Shown here: piece after piece, positions 25,478-34,985 of the stretch
Layout: each line of letters starts with the position of its first letter
How positions within the stretch are numbered: position 1 is the first letter of the stretch
NCBI RefSeq assembly: GCF_018760735.1
Contig: NZ_JAHHZN010000002.1
Location: forward strand, 310,001-374,000
Reading direction: 5' to 3'
DNA: 64,000 bases
Source: Hymenobacter piscis
Lineage (GTDB): Bacteria > Bacteroidota > Bacteroidia > Cytophagales > Hymenobacteraceae
Translations under genes and position numbers: made by a program
Notes under the pieces: model-generated
Told to the model about the DNA's origin: nothing
Databases searched by the model: none
What the model saw: the letters and a program-made list of their open reading frames with translations, nothing else

Positions 25478-27505
25478 GTGTCCCAGCCCATCCTCTCCGT
25501 CCGCGACCTGACCATTGACTTCCACAGCCACCGAGGCAATACCCGGGCCGTGGAGGGCATTTCCTTCGACCTGCACCGGGGCGAGACGCTGGCCATCGTG
25601 GGCGAATCGGGCTCGGGCAAATCGGTGACCTCGCTGGCCCTGATGGGCCTGATTCCGATGCCGCCCGGCCGCGTGGTGAGCGGCCAGGCCCGGTTTCAGA
25701 GCGGGGCGCTAGGGGAGGTGGACCTGCTCACCCTCACCGACGATAAACTCCAGCAGGTACGCGGCAACGACATCGGGATGATTTTTCAGGAGCCCATGAC
25801 CTCCCTGAATCCGGTGTACACTTGCGGCAGCCAGGTGGTGGAAGCCCTGCGCCTGCACACCCGCCTCTCCGAGAAAGAAGCCGCGGCCCGCACCGTGGAG
25901 CTGTTCACGATGGCCCGCCTGCCCCGGCCCGAGAAAATCTTCGCCAGCTACCCCCACGAAATCAGCGGGGGCCAGAAGCAGCGCGTGATGATTGCCATGG
26001 CCATGGCCTGCAACCCGGCCCTGCTTATCGCCGACGAGCCCACCACGGCCCTCGACGTGACGGTGCAGGCCCAGATGCTGCGCCTCATCGACGAACTGCG
26101 CCGGGAGCACGACACGGCCGTCATCTTCATCACCCACGACCTGGGCGTGGTGGCCGAAATAGCGGACCGCATCCTCGTGATGTACCGCGGCCACGTGGTG
26201 GAGCAGGGGGGAGTGCTCGATATTTTCACCAATCCGCAGCACCCTTATACCAAGGGCCTGCTGGCCTGCCGGCCAAAACTTTCCGTCGGGCGAAAAAAAC
26301 TTCCCGTAGTGGCCGATTTCATGCGTGAAACGGCCGATGGAGGCTTTATTGCCACTGAAACTGCTCCGGGGCAAGTAGCTGATGGTGAAAGCGGTGCCGG
26401 TAGCACTGCTGCCTCTCACAACGACCGTGAAACCACCAAAACGTTCCCCGTGGAACATCCTGTTTCACGCCCTGTGAAACCGCATTTCGGCCTTGAATCG
26501 GCTCCCGGGGCCGAATCCGGCGTGGAACTTCCGCTTACCAGCGCCGGCCCGGCGCCCCAGGGCGTAAGACCTGGGCTAGTCAGCGAATTGGGCATGGGGG
26601 CAAGTGCAGCGGCGGATGATGCCCCAGTAGCTGGCGCCGTTTCCGGTGCCCGCTCCGTAGCCCAGGGTTTCAACCCTGGGACGCCGTTGCTGGAAGTGAA
26701 AGACCTGAACGTGCATTTTCCCATCCGTAAAGGGTTCTTCAACCGCAAACCCGAGTTCGTGCGGGCCGTGGATGGGGTGAGCTTCGATATTTATCCCGGC
26801 GAAACGGTGGGCCTGGTAGGGGAGTCGGGCTGCGGCAAGACGACGCTGGGCCGGGCTCTGTTGCGGCTGGTGGAACCAACTGCGGGCCGCATCCTGTTCG
26901 AAGGCGACGATCTGGCGAAGCTGCCGGCCGAGGCCCTGCGCCGCCGCCGCCGCGACTTCCAGATGGTTTTCCAGGACCCCTATGCCGCCCTCAACCCCAT
27001 GATGACCGTGGGCGAGGCTATTCTGGAGCCCATGCGGGTGCACGGCGTAGGCGGCAGCCGCCAGCAGCAAAAGGACCGGGTGCTGGAGCTGCTGCGCACG
27101 GTGGGCCTGCGGGAGGAGCACTTTATGCGCTACCCCCACGAGTTCAGCGGCGGCCAGCGCCAGCGCATCTGCATTGCCCGGGCCCTGGCCCTGCAACCCA
27201 AGTGCATCATCTGCGACGAATCCGTGTCGGCCCTCGACGTCTCGGTGCAGGCTCAGGTGCTTAACCTGCTCAACGACCTCAAGCGCGAGTTCGGCATCAC
27301 GTATCTGTTCATCACCCACGACCTGTCGGTGGCCCGCTTCATGAGCGACCGGCTGCTGGTCATGCGTCAGGGCCGGATTGTGGAAAGCGGCCCCGCTGCC
27401 GAACTCTACGCCAACCCCCAGCACGAGTACACCCGGCAGCTGCTGGCGGCCATCCCTAAAGACACGCCCGCCGACATCCGGGCCGCCGTGGCCAGCCGGG
27501 CGTAA
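25478..27505 (+). CDS. Fused double ABC ATPase, oligopeptide/dipeptide type
   Basis: A 675-residue protein fusing OppD- and OppF-like ATPases, which would energise a dipeptide, oligopeptide or metal-chelate importer. The first half has Walker A GESGSGKS near residue 45 and signature ISGGQKQR; the second has GESGCGKT near 449 and FSGGQRQR, each with the oligopeptide-type C-terminal extension. Start is GTG 25478. No permease or binding protein genes are next to it. The linker, residues about 285-403, is unusually long, low in conservation, and contains two palindromic repeats, so it seems to have grown by repeat insertion. Confidence 0.93.
   Translation: MSQPILSVRDLTIDFHSHRGNTRAVEGISFDLHRGETLAIVGESGSGKSVTSLALMGLIPMPPGRVVSGQARFQSGALGEVDLLTLTDDKLQQVRGNDIGMIFQEPMTSLNPVYTCGSQVVEALRLHTRLSEKEAAARTVELFTMARLPRPEKIFASYPHEISGGQKQRVMIAMAMACNPALLIADEPTTALDVTVQAQMLRLIDELRREHDTAVIFITHDLGVVAEIADRILVMYRGHVVEQGGVLDIFTNPQHPYTKGLLACRPKLSVGRKKLPVVADFMRETADGGFIATETAPGQVADGESGAGSTAASHNDRETTKTFPVEHPVSRPVKPHFGLESAPGAESGVELPLTSAGPAPQGVRPGLVSELGMGASAAADDAPVAGAVSGARSVAQGFNPGTPLLEVKDLNVHFPIRKGFFNRKPEFVRAVDGVSFDIYPGETVGLVGESGCGKTTLGRALLRLVEPTAGRILFEGDDLAKLPAEALRRRRRDFQMVFQDPYAALNPMMTVGEAILEPMRVHGVGGSRQQQKDRVLELLRTVGLREEHFMRYPHEFSGGQRQRICIARALALQPKCIICDESVSALDVSVQAQVLNLLNDLKREFGITYLFITHDLSVARFMSDRLLVMRQGRIVESGPAAELYANPQHEYTRQLLAAIPKDTPADIRAAVASRA
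26553..26684. repeat. Two REP-like palindromes inside the ABC ATPase linker
   Basis: CCCCAGGGC...GACCTGGGCTAG at 26555-26579 and GTAGCCCAGGG...CCCTGGGAC at 26658-26682 are each near-palindromes and are inverted copies of each other. Both stay in frame. Confidence 0.7.
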
Positions 27506-27795
27506 TAGTCATGCTGAACGCGCCGCGTCGTTGCGCTCAGCATGGCGTTGGAGTGCCGGGTAAGCATCAGCCTGCGAGCTGCTTCGCTGCGAGCTGCACG
27601 GCCTTCACTCAACCATAACCTATCCTTTCCAGTACACTATAGTTATTACCTGCTATATTCCGTAGTATCTACCGAAGCTGCTTAGCGGCTTCCTCCTTTC
27701 TCTCTCCCGGAAGGCCCCGAAAGTATCCCGGCTTTCCTCCCTCATTCAACCCCGCCGCCTGCGAACCCGACCCTTACTGGCGGCCCGTTTTCTAC
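27506..27795. other. Intergenic region before rnr
   Basis: A weak hairpin CATGCTGAACGC / GCGCTCAGCATG lies at 27510-27543 just after the ABC stop codon. The rest is a long pyrimidine-rich leader without a clear -7 motif or RNA gene. Confidence 0.4.
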
Positions 27796-30396
27796 ATGAA
27801 AGAACAAGACGAAACTACCGCCCCCCGCGCCTCCCGCGCGAAGGCGGACCGCAGTGAGCCCGCCGCCGCTGCCCCCATCAGCCAGGACCAGATTCTGCGC
27901 ATTTTTTACGACATCCCCGGCAAGGTGCTCACCTACCGCCAGCTCTCGCGCCGCCTCGGCGTGACCAACAAGGAGCAGCGCGAAGTAGTATTTGCCCACC
28001 TGCGCGAGCTGCGCAAGTCGGCCACGCTGGAGCTGATTCAGAACGACGAGTACCGCCTCACGGAGGCCGCCGCCGCGGCCGTTGCGCCCGCCCCCAAGGG
28101 CCGCCGCAAGCCCGCCGCGGCCGACGAGAAGCCCGCCGACAAAAGCCGCAGCTACGGCGGTGGCCGGCCCGTGGAATCGGAGTTCGGCGACACGCCCGTG
28201 GTGCACCGTCGCCGCGAGGCCGGCTTCGACTTTCCCAACGCCGGCGAACCCCAGCCGCCGCGCAACCGCCGCGAAAGCGGGGGCGATACCATCGTCGGGA
28301 CGGTGGCCCTGGCCACCGACAAGTACGCCTTCGTGATTAGCGAGGAGACCGAGAAGGACGTGCGCGTCTTCACCGACCGCCTCCGGTTTGCCATGCACGG
28401 CGACACGGTGCGCCTGCGCCTGCGCAGCTCCCGCGACGGCCGCCCGGTGGGCGACGTGGTGGAGGTGCTCGAACGCAAGCGCCCCGAGGTGGTGGGCCGC
28501 CTCCAGATCCGCGACAACGTGGCCTTCGTGAAGCCCGACAACCGCAAGATGTACTTCGATGTGTACGTGAGCCAGGACGACCTCCAGGGCGCCCAGCACG
28601 GCGAGAAGGTGCTGGTGCGCGTGACCGAGTTTCCGGAGGACGGCTCCGACCGTTCCCCGGCCGGCGTGATTGAGCGCAGCTTCGGGCAGGCCGGCGGCAA
28701 CGAAGCCGAAATCAACGCTATCATGGCCGAGTTCGGGTTGCCGTTTGAATTCCCGGCCGAAGTGGAGGCCGAGTCGGAAGGCATTCCGGTGGAGATTCCG
28801 GCCGCCGAAATTGAGCGCCGCCGCGACTTCCGTGGCATCACCACCTTCACCATCGACCCCGCCGACGCCAAGGACTTTGATGATGCCCTCTCCATTCAGA
28901 AGCTCGACAACGGGCGCTGGGAAATCGGGGTGCACATTGCCGACGTGACCCACTACGTGCGGCCCGACATGGCTTTGGAAACGGAAGCCCGCCACCGCGC
29001 CACCTCGGTCTACCTCGTGGACCGGGTGATTCCGATGCTGCCCGAGCGGCTCAGCAACGGCCTCTGCTCGCTGCGGCCCAACGAGGACAAGCTCACCTTC
29101 TCGGCCGTGTTCGAGCTCGATGAGAACGGCAAGCTCTACAGCACCTGGTTTGGCAAAACCGTCATTCACTCCGACCGCCGCTTCGCTTACGAAGACGCCC
29201 AGGAGCGCATCGAAGGGCTGGAGTCGGACTACACCCAGGAGGTGCAGCTGATGAACAGCATCGCCAAAAAGCTGTGCGCGGCCCGCTTCCGCCAGGGCGC
29301 CATCAGCTTCGAAACCCAGGAAGTGAAGTTCCGCCTTGATGAGGACGGCAAGCCGCTGGGCGTGTATGTGAAGGAGCGCAAGGATGCCCACAAGATGATT
29401 GAGGAATTCATGCTGCTGGCCAACCGCAAGGTGGCCGAGTTCGTGTTCAAGCTCAAGAAAACCAAGCCGCGCTTCACGATGGTGTACCGCGTGCACGACG
29501 CCCCCGACCCGGAGCGCCTCCAGAACTTCGCTTTGTTCGCCAAGAAATTCGGCCACCAGCTCGACCTGACCAACCCGCAAAAACTCAGCACCGAGCTCAA
29601 CGACCTGAGCAGCGAAGTGGTGGGCCGCCCCGAGCAGAACGTGCTCCAGACCCTGGCCATCCGGACCATGGCCAAGGCCACCTACACCACCGACCCGCGC
29701 GGCCACTTCGGCCTGGCCTTCGAGCACTACTCGCACTTCACCTCGCCCATCCGCCGCTACCCCGACATGATGGCCCACCGCCTGCTGGAGCACTACCTGG
29801 AGGGTGGCCGCAACGTGGACGTGGAGCCCATTGAGGAGGAGTGCAAGCATTCCTCGGAGCGCGAGAAACTGGCCGCCAGCGCCGAGCGGGCCAGCATCAA
29901 ATTCAAGCAGGTGGAGTTCCTGCAGGACCACATCGGCGAGCAGTTTACCGGCGTGGTGTCGGGCCTCACCGAGTGGGGTATGTACGTCGAGATTGAGGAG
30001 AACAAGTGCGAAGGCATGATCCGGGTGAGCGAAATCCCCGGTGACTTCTTCGAGCTCGACAAGGACAATTACCGCCTCGTGGGCCAGCGCACCAAGCGCA
30101 TCATCCAGTTCGGCGACGAGCTGGAGGTGGTGGTGAAAGCCGTGAACCTGCTCGACCGCACCATCGACTTCGAGCTGGTGGACGACCGCCCCGACGCCGA
30201 TAAGCAGCGCGAGCAGCAGGAGCGCCGCGACAACAACAACCCCCGCGGCTACCGCCCCGAGCGCAGCGGCGGCAAGTCGGGCGGCGGCAAAAGTGGGGGC
30301 CGCGCCGACGGCAAAAACAGCAGCAACAGCGCTGGCGGCCGGAGTAGCAGCAAAGGTGGCGGCGGCAAAGGCGGCAACAGCAAGCGCCGCCGGTAA
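27796..30396 (+). CDS. rnr: Ribonuclease R
   Basis: Processive 3'-5' exoribonuclease that degrades structured RNA, 866 residues. An N-terminal winged-helix (residues about 27-95) is followed by a basic linker, two cold-shock domains, the RNB domain with DPADAKDFDDALSIQ holding the catalytic Asp cluster, 'HYSHFTSPIRRYPDMMAHR', and a C-terminal S1 domain ('FTGVVSGLTEWGMYVEIEE'). A disordered tail of about 50 residues rich in Gly, Ser, Lys and Arg ends in KRRR and should help RNA binding. Followed by a strong terminator. Confidence 0.96.
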   Translation: MKEQDETTAPRASRAKADRSEPAAAAPISQDQILRIFYDIPGKVLTYRQLSRRLGVTNKEQREVVFAHLRELRKSATLELIQNDEYRLTEAAAAAVAPAPKGRRKPAAADEKPADKSRSYGGGRPVESEFGDTPVVHRRREAGFDFPNAGEPQPPRNRRESGGDTIVGTVALATDKYAFVISEETEKDVRVFTDRLRFAMHGDTVRLRLRSSRDGRPVGDVVEVLERKRPEVVGRLQIRDNVAFVKPDNRKMYFDVYVSQDDLQGAQHGEKVLVRVTEFPEDGSDRSPAGVIERSFGQAGGNEAEINAIMAEFGLPFEFPAEVEAESEGIPVEIPAAEIERRRDFRGITTFTIDPADAKDFDDALSIQKLDNGRWEIGVHIADVTHYVRPDMALETEARHRATSVYLVDRVIPMLPERLSNGLCSLRPNEDKLTFSAVFELDENGKLYSTWFGKTVIHSDRRFAYEDAQERIEGLESDYTQEVQLMNSIAKKLCAARFRQGAISFETQEVKFRLDEDGKPLGVYVKERKDAHKMIEEFMLLANRKVAEFVFKLKKTKPRFTMVYRVHDAPDPERLQNFALFAKKFGHQLDLTNPQKLSTELNDLSSEVVGRPEQNVLQTLAIRTMAKATYTTDPRGHFGLAFEHYSHFTSPIRRYPDMMAHRLLEHYLEGGRNVDVEPIEEECKHSSEREKLAASAERASIKFKQVEFLQDHIGEQFTGVVSGLTEWGMYVEIEENKCEGMIRVSEIPGDFFELDKDNYRLVGQRTKRIIQFGDELEVVVKAVNLLDRTIDFELVDDRPDADKQREQQERRDNNNPRGYRPERSGGKSGGGKSGGRADGKNSSNSAGGRSSSKGGGGKGGNSKRRR

Positions 30397-30431
30397 CGCC
30401 CCGGCTCGTCAGGGTAAACCCCAGACAGCGG

Positions 30432-30469
30432 AAAGCCCCTGTTGCCGGAATCGGCAGCAGGGGCTTTTT
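30432..30469. terminator. Terminator after rnr
   Basis: AAAGCCCCTG pairs with CAGGGGCTTT with an internal GCCG/GGC step, then a T-run. It is between convergent genes. Confidence 0.85.
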
Positions 30470-30490
30470 CGTGCCGGTTCTCACCGGCGA

Positions 30491-30988
30491 CTACTTAAAT
30501 TCCACGGGCACCGTCAGCTCCATTGCAACCGCCTCGCCCCGGCGCTTTCCCGGGCTGCTATAGCTGGGCAGACGGCTGATAACATCCACGGCCGCCGCGT
30601 CGTAGGCGGGGCTCAGGCCCCGGCCCGGCTCCACGTGCGCCCCAGTCACGGCACCCGAGGCCAGCACTGTAAACTGTACCATTACCTGCCCATGTTGTTT
30701 CGGGCCGGGCGGGCGTTTCAGGTTCTTTTTGATAAAGGCAAGCAGGTTTTGCTGTCCGCCCGGGAAGGTCGGCGTCACTTCCAACAAAAGGTACTTGCCC
30801 GTGGTGAGGACCACCGAATCGGTGGGGGCCGGCGCCGCCTCTGGGGCCGGTTTGGGTAGGCGGGTGCCGGTGTTGCGGGGCAGGGGCACGATGGGGTCGG
30901 GCGGGCGGGCATCCCAGCGGTTGTAAGAGTTCTGGGCCGCCGCTGACAGCGGGAGCAGTAGCAGGGTCAGGATAGGGAGGTAGCGCAT
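30491..30988 (-). CDS. Energy transducer TonB-like protein
   Basis: A 165-residue secreted protein with signal peptide MRYLPILTLLLLPLSAAAQ. A Pro-rich stretch follows and then a TonB C-terminal domain (residues about 80-165): 'FIKKNLKRPP', 'GQVMVQFTVLASGAVTGAHV', 'AAAVDVISRLP'. It lacks the N-terminal membrane anchor of classical TonB, so it may be a periplasmic TonB-domain protein rather than the transducer itself. The start at 30988 was chosen because it begins the signal peptide. Convergent with rnr. Confidence 0.8.
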   Translation of the reverse strand: MRYLPILTLLLLPLSAAAQNSYNRWDARPPDPIVPLPRNTGTRLPKPAPEAAPAPTDSVVLTTGKYLLLEVTPTFPGGQQNLLAFIKKNLKRPPGPKQHGQVMVQFTVLASGAVTGAHVEPGRGLSPAYDAAAVDVISRLPSYSSPGKRRGEAVAMELTVPVEFK

Positions 30989-31137
30989 CGGGGTAAGTCG
31001 GTTAATCAGTAGTAAGATAACGATGAGGGGCCGAAGTACCGGCGCTGCCTTGGCCCTCGCGTGGCCATCAGAAGCCCTGGGCAATCAGAACCGCGCCGGG
31101 GTCCGTACCTTTCCCTTCTGAACCTTTAGCCCTTTGC

Positions 31138-32109
31138 GTGGACCTTTCTTTCTTTACCGATAAACTCACGGCCGGCCTCGTGGGCCTGCGCTACGGCGAG
31201 CAGCCGGAGAGCCTCTACGAACCCATCCGCTACATCATGCGCCTCGGCGGCAAGCGCATCCGGCCCGTGCTCACGCTGCTGGGCGCCCACCTCTTCACCG
31301 AGGAACTCGACGCCGTGGTGAAGCCCGCCCTGGCCACCGAGGTTTTCCACAACTTCACCTTGCTCCACGACGACCTGATGGACCAGGCCCCCCTGCGCCG
31401 GGGCCAGCCCACGGTGCACGAAAAGTGGAACCCCAACGTGGCCATCCTGAGCGGCGACGTGATGCTGGTGCGGGCCTACGAGCTGCTGCTGGACGTGCCC
31501 GCGCCCCTGCTGGCTCCGGTGCTGCGCCGCTTCTCCCAAACCGCCGCCGAGGTCTGCGAGGGCCAGCAGTGGGACATGGACTTCGAAACCCAGTCCGACG
31601 TGAGCATTGCTCAGTACCTGGACATGATCCGGCTGAAAACGGCCGTGCTGCTGGGCTTCGCTCTGGAGCTGGGCGCCCTTCTCGGGGGCGCATCGGAGGC
31701 TGATGCCGACCACCTGCGCCAGTTCGGGGTGGGCATCGGGCTGGCCTTCCAGCTCCGCGACGACCTGCTGGACGTGTACGGCGACGCGGCCACCTTCGGC
31801 AAGCGCGTGGGCGGCGACATTCTCTCCGACAAAAAAACCTACCTGCTGCTCACGGCCCAGGCCCAGGCCGGCCCCGCCCAGCGCGCCGTGCTGGCCCGCC
31901 ACATCGGCCAGCCCGTCGCGGACGAGGAGGCTAAGGTAGCCGCCGTCCGCGCCGTCTACGACGAGCTCAATATCCGCCCCCAGACGGAAGCGCTCATCAA
32001 CGACTACTTCCTCGATGCCCTGCAGCACCTGGAGCGCCTAGCGGCCCCCGAAACGCGCAAAAAGCCCCTGCACCAACTGGCTCTGCAACTCCTGGAGCGC
32101 GAGCAGTAG
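31138..32109 (+). CDS. Trans-polyprenyl diphosphate synthase
   Basis: Isoprenoid chain elongation enzyme, 323 residues, starting at GTG. The first Asp-rich motif reads LLHDDLMDQA (near residues 78-87) and the second FQLRDDLLDVYGD (near 205-217), both complete, with GGKRIRP near the N terminus binding diphosphate. The two-residue spacing in the first motif (DDLMD) fits long- or medium-chain bacterial prenyltransferases such as octaprenyl or geranylgeranyl synthases; chain length cannot be set from sight. Products would feed menaquinone or carotenoid synthesis. Confidence 0.92.
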   Translation: MDLSFFTDKLTAGLVGLRYGEQPESLYEPIRYIMRLGGKRIRPVLTLLGAHLFTEELDAVVKPALATEVFHNFTLLHDDLMDQAPLRRGQPTVHEKWNPNVAILSGDVMLVRAYELLLDVPAPLLAPVLRRFSQTAAEVCEGQQWDMDFETQSDVSIAQYLDMIRLKTAVLLGFALELGALLGGASEADADHLRQFGVGIGLAFQLRDDLLDVYGDAATFGKRVGGDILSDKKTYLLLTAQAQAGPAQRAVLARHIGQPVADEEAKVAAVRAVYDELNIRPQTEALINDYFLDALQHLERLAAPETRKKPLHQLALQLLEREQ

Positions 32110-32263
32110 CCGCGTGCTTTCCCGGAGCGCGGAAGCCGGTTTCAGGGCGGACATCGGGCGTATCCCGTCGTCTTGTTCCGGCCGGTACCTACCGGGCTGG
32201 TTGCGCACCTGCTTTTCGCGCTCCAAGTGCCTCCTCATATTCTCTCTCATCCTCATCTGTCGC

Positions 32264-32893
32264 ATGGAATTATCCGCCACGCTCATCCTGGCCGTCCTCA
32301 CGGCGGGCATCTCGTTTTACGCCTGGTCGAACCCTGAATTCCTGGAAAGCTGGATTCTGGAGCCCGCCCGCATGAAGCGCCACAACGAGTGGTACCGCTT
32401 CCTCACCTCCGGCTTCCTGCACGCCGACATCGGCCACCTGCTGTTCAACATGCTCGCCTTTTACTCCTTCAGCCGGCTGGTGGAAGGGGTATTTCAGGAA
32501 GTATTCGGCCCCACCAGTGGGCTGCTCTGCTTCCTGCTGCTCTACCTGGGCGGCATTGTGGTGTCGGATATCCCCACCTACCTGCGCCACCGCCACGACC
32601 CCGGCTACCGCAGCCTCGGAGCCTCGGGCGGGGTGGCTTCGGTCATTTTCTCGGCCATCCTGTTCGACCCGGTCGCCGGCCTCTACATCTTCCCGCTGCC
32701 GATAGCTATTCCCGGCTTCATCTTCGGCTTCCTGTACCTGGCCTATTCCTACTACATGAGCCGGCGCCGCGGCGACAATATCAACCACGACGCCCACTTT
32801 TACGGGGCACTTTACGGTATCGTGCTGACACTCATTCTGATACCCCGGGCTGCAGGCATTTTCTGGGAACAATTGCAGGGTTATATATCGTAA
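32264..32893 (+). CDS. Rhomboid intramembrane serine protease
   Basis: A 209-residue protein with about six hydrophobic segments. The catalytic pair is visible: Ser in GASGGVASVIFSAI and His in 'HDAHFYGALYGI'. 'EWYRFLTSGFLHADIGHLLFN' is the conserved rhomboid L1-loop and second-helix region. It cleaves membrane-anchored substrates within the bilayer; substrates unknown. The chosen ATG gives the normal N-terminal helix; the frame upstream to 32114 is a poor fit. About 155 bp separate it from the prenyl synthase. Confidence 0.93.
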   Translation: MELSATLILAVLTAGISFYAWSNPEFLESWILEPARMKRHNEWYRFLTSGFLHADIGHLLFNMLAFYSFSRLVEGVFQEVFGPTSGLLCFLLLYLGGIVVSDIPTYLRHRHDPGYRSLGASGGVASVIFSAILFDPVAGLYIFPLPIAIPGFIFGFLYLAYSYYMSRRRGDNINHDAHFYGALYGIVLTLILIPRAAGIFWEQLQGYIS

Positions 32894-33008
32894 GTGTATG
32901 ATTATTAATATTTTAAAACATAAATAGTGCTCTGCCAATATCCATTTCAGGTCTGGTGCGTAAAGGGCTGCATAATCTCTCTCCCTAATCACTCAACCTC
33001 CCTACACC

Positions 33009-33284
33009 ATGCATCACCTGCGTACCCTTACCCAACGCCTGCCCGCCTTTTCGCTTTTGCTTTCGATGGCGGTAGCCACCCTGCTCACCTCCTGCAATGG
33101 CCGTAAGGCTGACGGCTCGCTCACTATTTTTGGGGTGATTTACATACTGCTGGCCATTGCCGCCTTCCTGAGCCTGATCAAGCAGGACTGGTCGATTGGT
33201 AAGAAAATCATCTGGGGCCTGATCATTTGGTTCTTCCCCTTCGGTGGTTCCATCATTTATTTCCTGTTCTCCGGCCGTAAATAA
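33009..33284 (+). CDS. Small PLDc_N-type membrane protein
   Basis: A 91-residue protein. A signal-like segment ending LLTSC may make it a lipoprotein. Two further hydrophobic segments (SLTIFGVIYILLAIAAFLSL and 'IIWGLIIWFFPFGGSIIYF') form the PLDc_N module, named for its occurrence before phospholipase D domains but common as a stand-alone protein in Bacteroidota. Function unknown. A strong terminator follows. Confidence 0.75.
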   Translation: MHHLRTLTQRLPAFSLLLSMAVATLLTSCNGRKADGSLTIFGVIYILLAIAAFLSLIKQDWSIGKKIIWGLIIWFFPFGGSIIYFLFSGRK

Positions 33285-33300
33285 CCGGGGCTGAAGGCAT

Positions 33301-33340
33301 AAAAAAGGACGCCCGGGCAACTGCCCGGGCGTCCTTTTTT
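33301..33340. terminator. Bidirectional terminator, long perfect stem
   Basis: AAAAAAGGACGCCCGGGCA and its exact complement around AC. It separates convergent genes. Confidence 0.93.
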
Positions 33341-33364
33341 ATGTTCCGGATTGGTTGTTGGGTC

Positions 33365-33976
33365 TTATCGGCCGCCTACCAGCCGGCGCTTTTCCATGCG
33401 GGCCACATGCTGCAGAATGGCGCCGGTATTCGTGATTTCGGTGGCCTGCCAGTGGCTGCCCTGGTCGCGCATCTTCACCTCCAGCACCAGCGTGGTATCG
33501 TAGCGGGGCTGCGTAAACTCCAGGCCCACCAGAGCCTGCTCGCCTTCCTCGCGGGTGTAGGCCACGCCCTTGAACTGGCTGCCTTCGCCCACCACCTTAC
33601 CGGCCAGTCCCAGCACCGAAACGTTCACCAGTTGCCTGGGAGCTGCCGCGGCTTCGGCCGAACCCGTTTCCACATAGCGCTTCACTTCCCGGCGGGCTGC
33701 CTGGGCCAGCTGGGGCTTGAGGAGGCTCAAGGCGCCCGTCATGGCCAGGCCCCCGGGATTAAGTACGCCCAGGGCCGCGCCCTGGCTGGTCACATCGTTT
33801 ACTAGGCCGGTAGTGATGCTATTAATATCTACGTAGTGCTCGAAGGCCGCCACGTCGTGGTCGTTGAGGGCTTTGTAGGCCTGCATGAGCGAGTATTCGG
33901 GCGTGGTGCGCAGGTGATAGAAATAGGCGCCGGCTGCTACGGCCAGCAGCAGGAGCACGAAAAGGATTTTCTTCAT
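33365..33976 (-). CDS. DUF2939 protein
   Basis: A 203-residue secreted or membrane-anchored protein: one N-terminal hydrophobic segment after MKK, then 'TTPEYSLMQAYKALNDHDVAAFEHYVDI', which is typical of the DUF2939 family of unknown function. The segment 'ASQG' to 'LSLLKPQLAQAARREVKRYVE' is helical and followed by a beta-rich end. The 462-residue frame that extends upstream is a shadow over the GDPD gene; the ATG at 33976 is the natural start. Divergent from the GDPD gene. Confidence 0.75.
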   Translation of the reverse strand: MKKILFVLLLLAVAAGAYFYHLRTTPEYSLMQAYKALNDHDVAAFEHYVDINSITTGLVNDVTSQGAALGVLNPGGLAMTGALSLLKPQLAQAARREVKRYVETGSAEAAAAPRQLVNVSVLGLAGKVVGEGSQFKGVAYTREEGEQALVGLEFTQPRYDTTLVLEVKMRDQGSHWQATEITNTGAILQHVARMEKRRLVGGR

Positions 33977-34117
33977 GGACTCAAACAAGAGAGGTAAAAA
34001 AAGGGAATGCCTAAAGACTAGGTGCAGAATAGTACGCCGATTTTGGGGCCTTGTTCGAGGAGTCTGCGTAAGGTAGAACGGTTGTTTCTCCTTCACCTTT
34101 TTCCTGCTTTTGAGGCT

Positions 34118-34963
34118 ATGTCGTTCCCGCCTGTTTACCGTTTTCCGGAAGTGCACGGCCACCGGGGCTGCCGGGGGCTGCTGCCCGAAAACACGTTGCC
34201 CGCCTTTCGCGAAGCCCTGCGGCTGGGGGTAGATGTAGTGGAGCTGGACGTGGTGATTTCCGCCGATCAGCAGGTAGTGGTGTCTCACGAGCCGTGGATG
34301 TCGGCCACCATCTGCCGCACGCCGGCGGGGTTGCCCATTGTCCCCGCGGAGCAGCGGCAGCACAACCTCTACGAGCTGTCCTACGCCCACATCCGGGAGT
34401 ACGACTGCGGCCTCACGCGCCATCCCGGCTACCCGCAGCAGCAGCCCGTGCCCGCCTTCAAACCCCTGCTCCGGGAGGTAGTGGCGGAGCTGGAAAATCT
34501 GGCCCGGGCACTGGGGCGCGCGCCCGTGGGCTACAGCATTGAAATCAAAAGTGGGGTGGGGGAGGAGCCTCGGTTCCAGCCGGCACCGGCCCGGTTTCTG
34601 GAGCTGGTGCTGGCCGAGCTCCGGGCTCTGCACATCCTGCCGCGCACCACCCTGCTGAGCTTCGATAAGCGCATCCTGCAACTGGCTCGGCCGGCGTTGC
34701 CCACGCTGCCCCTGTGCCTGTTGGTGGAGGATGCCGAGCCGGTATCCGCTCACCTGAACGCCCTGGGTTTTCGCCCGGAAGTCCTGGGCCCGGACTTCCG
34801 TTTGCTTACGCCCATGCTGGCCGCGGAGCTGCGGGAGCAGTCTATAAAACTCGTGCCCTGGACGGTGAACGAAGTACCGGACCTACGCCGTATGCTGGCC
34901 CTGCAGCCCTGGGGTATTACCACCGATTACCCCGACCGGCTGCTGGCGCTGCGCGGTTTTTGA
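34118..34963 (+). CDS. Glycerophosphodiester phosphodiesterase
   Basis: A 281-residue TIM-barrel enzyme hydrolysing glycerophosphodiesters to glycerol-3-phosphate and an alcohol. The catalytic signature HGHRGCRGLLPENTLPAF begins near residue 13, with metal ligands in 'VELDVVISADQQVVVSHEP' and 'IEIKS'. The final 'VPWTVNEVPDLRRMLALQPW' and 'GITTDYPDRL' match the family end. There is no signal peptide, so it is cytosolic, unlike GlpQ. Confidence 0.93.
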   Translation: MSFPPVYRFPEVHGHRGCRGLLPENTLPAFREALRLGVDVVELDVVISADQQVVVSHEPWMSATICRTPAGLPIVPAEQRQHNLYELSYAHIREYDCGLTRHPGYPQQQPVPAFKPLLREVVAELENLARALGRAPVGYSIEIKSGVGEEPRFQPAPARFLELVLAELRALHILPRTTLLSFDKRILQLARPALPTLPLCLLVEDAEPVSAHLNALGFRPEVLGPDFRLLTPMLAAELREQSIKLVPWTVNEVPDLRRMLALQPWGITTDYPDRLLALRGF

Positions 34964-34985
34964 ACTACCCTTCCGGACAAGGATC

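Noticed and set aside
27660..27700. Possible small RNA or tRNA before rnr
   Set aside because: No cloverleaf or T-loop sequence GGTTCGA could be found.
33977..34753. Upstream extension of the DUF2939 frame
   Set aside because: It overlaps the GDPD gene antisense; the signal-peptide ATG at 33976 is the natural start.
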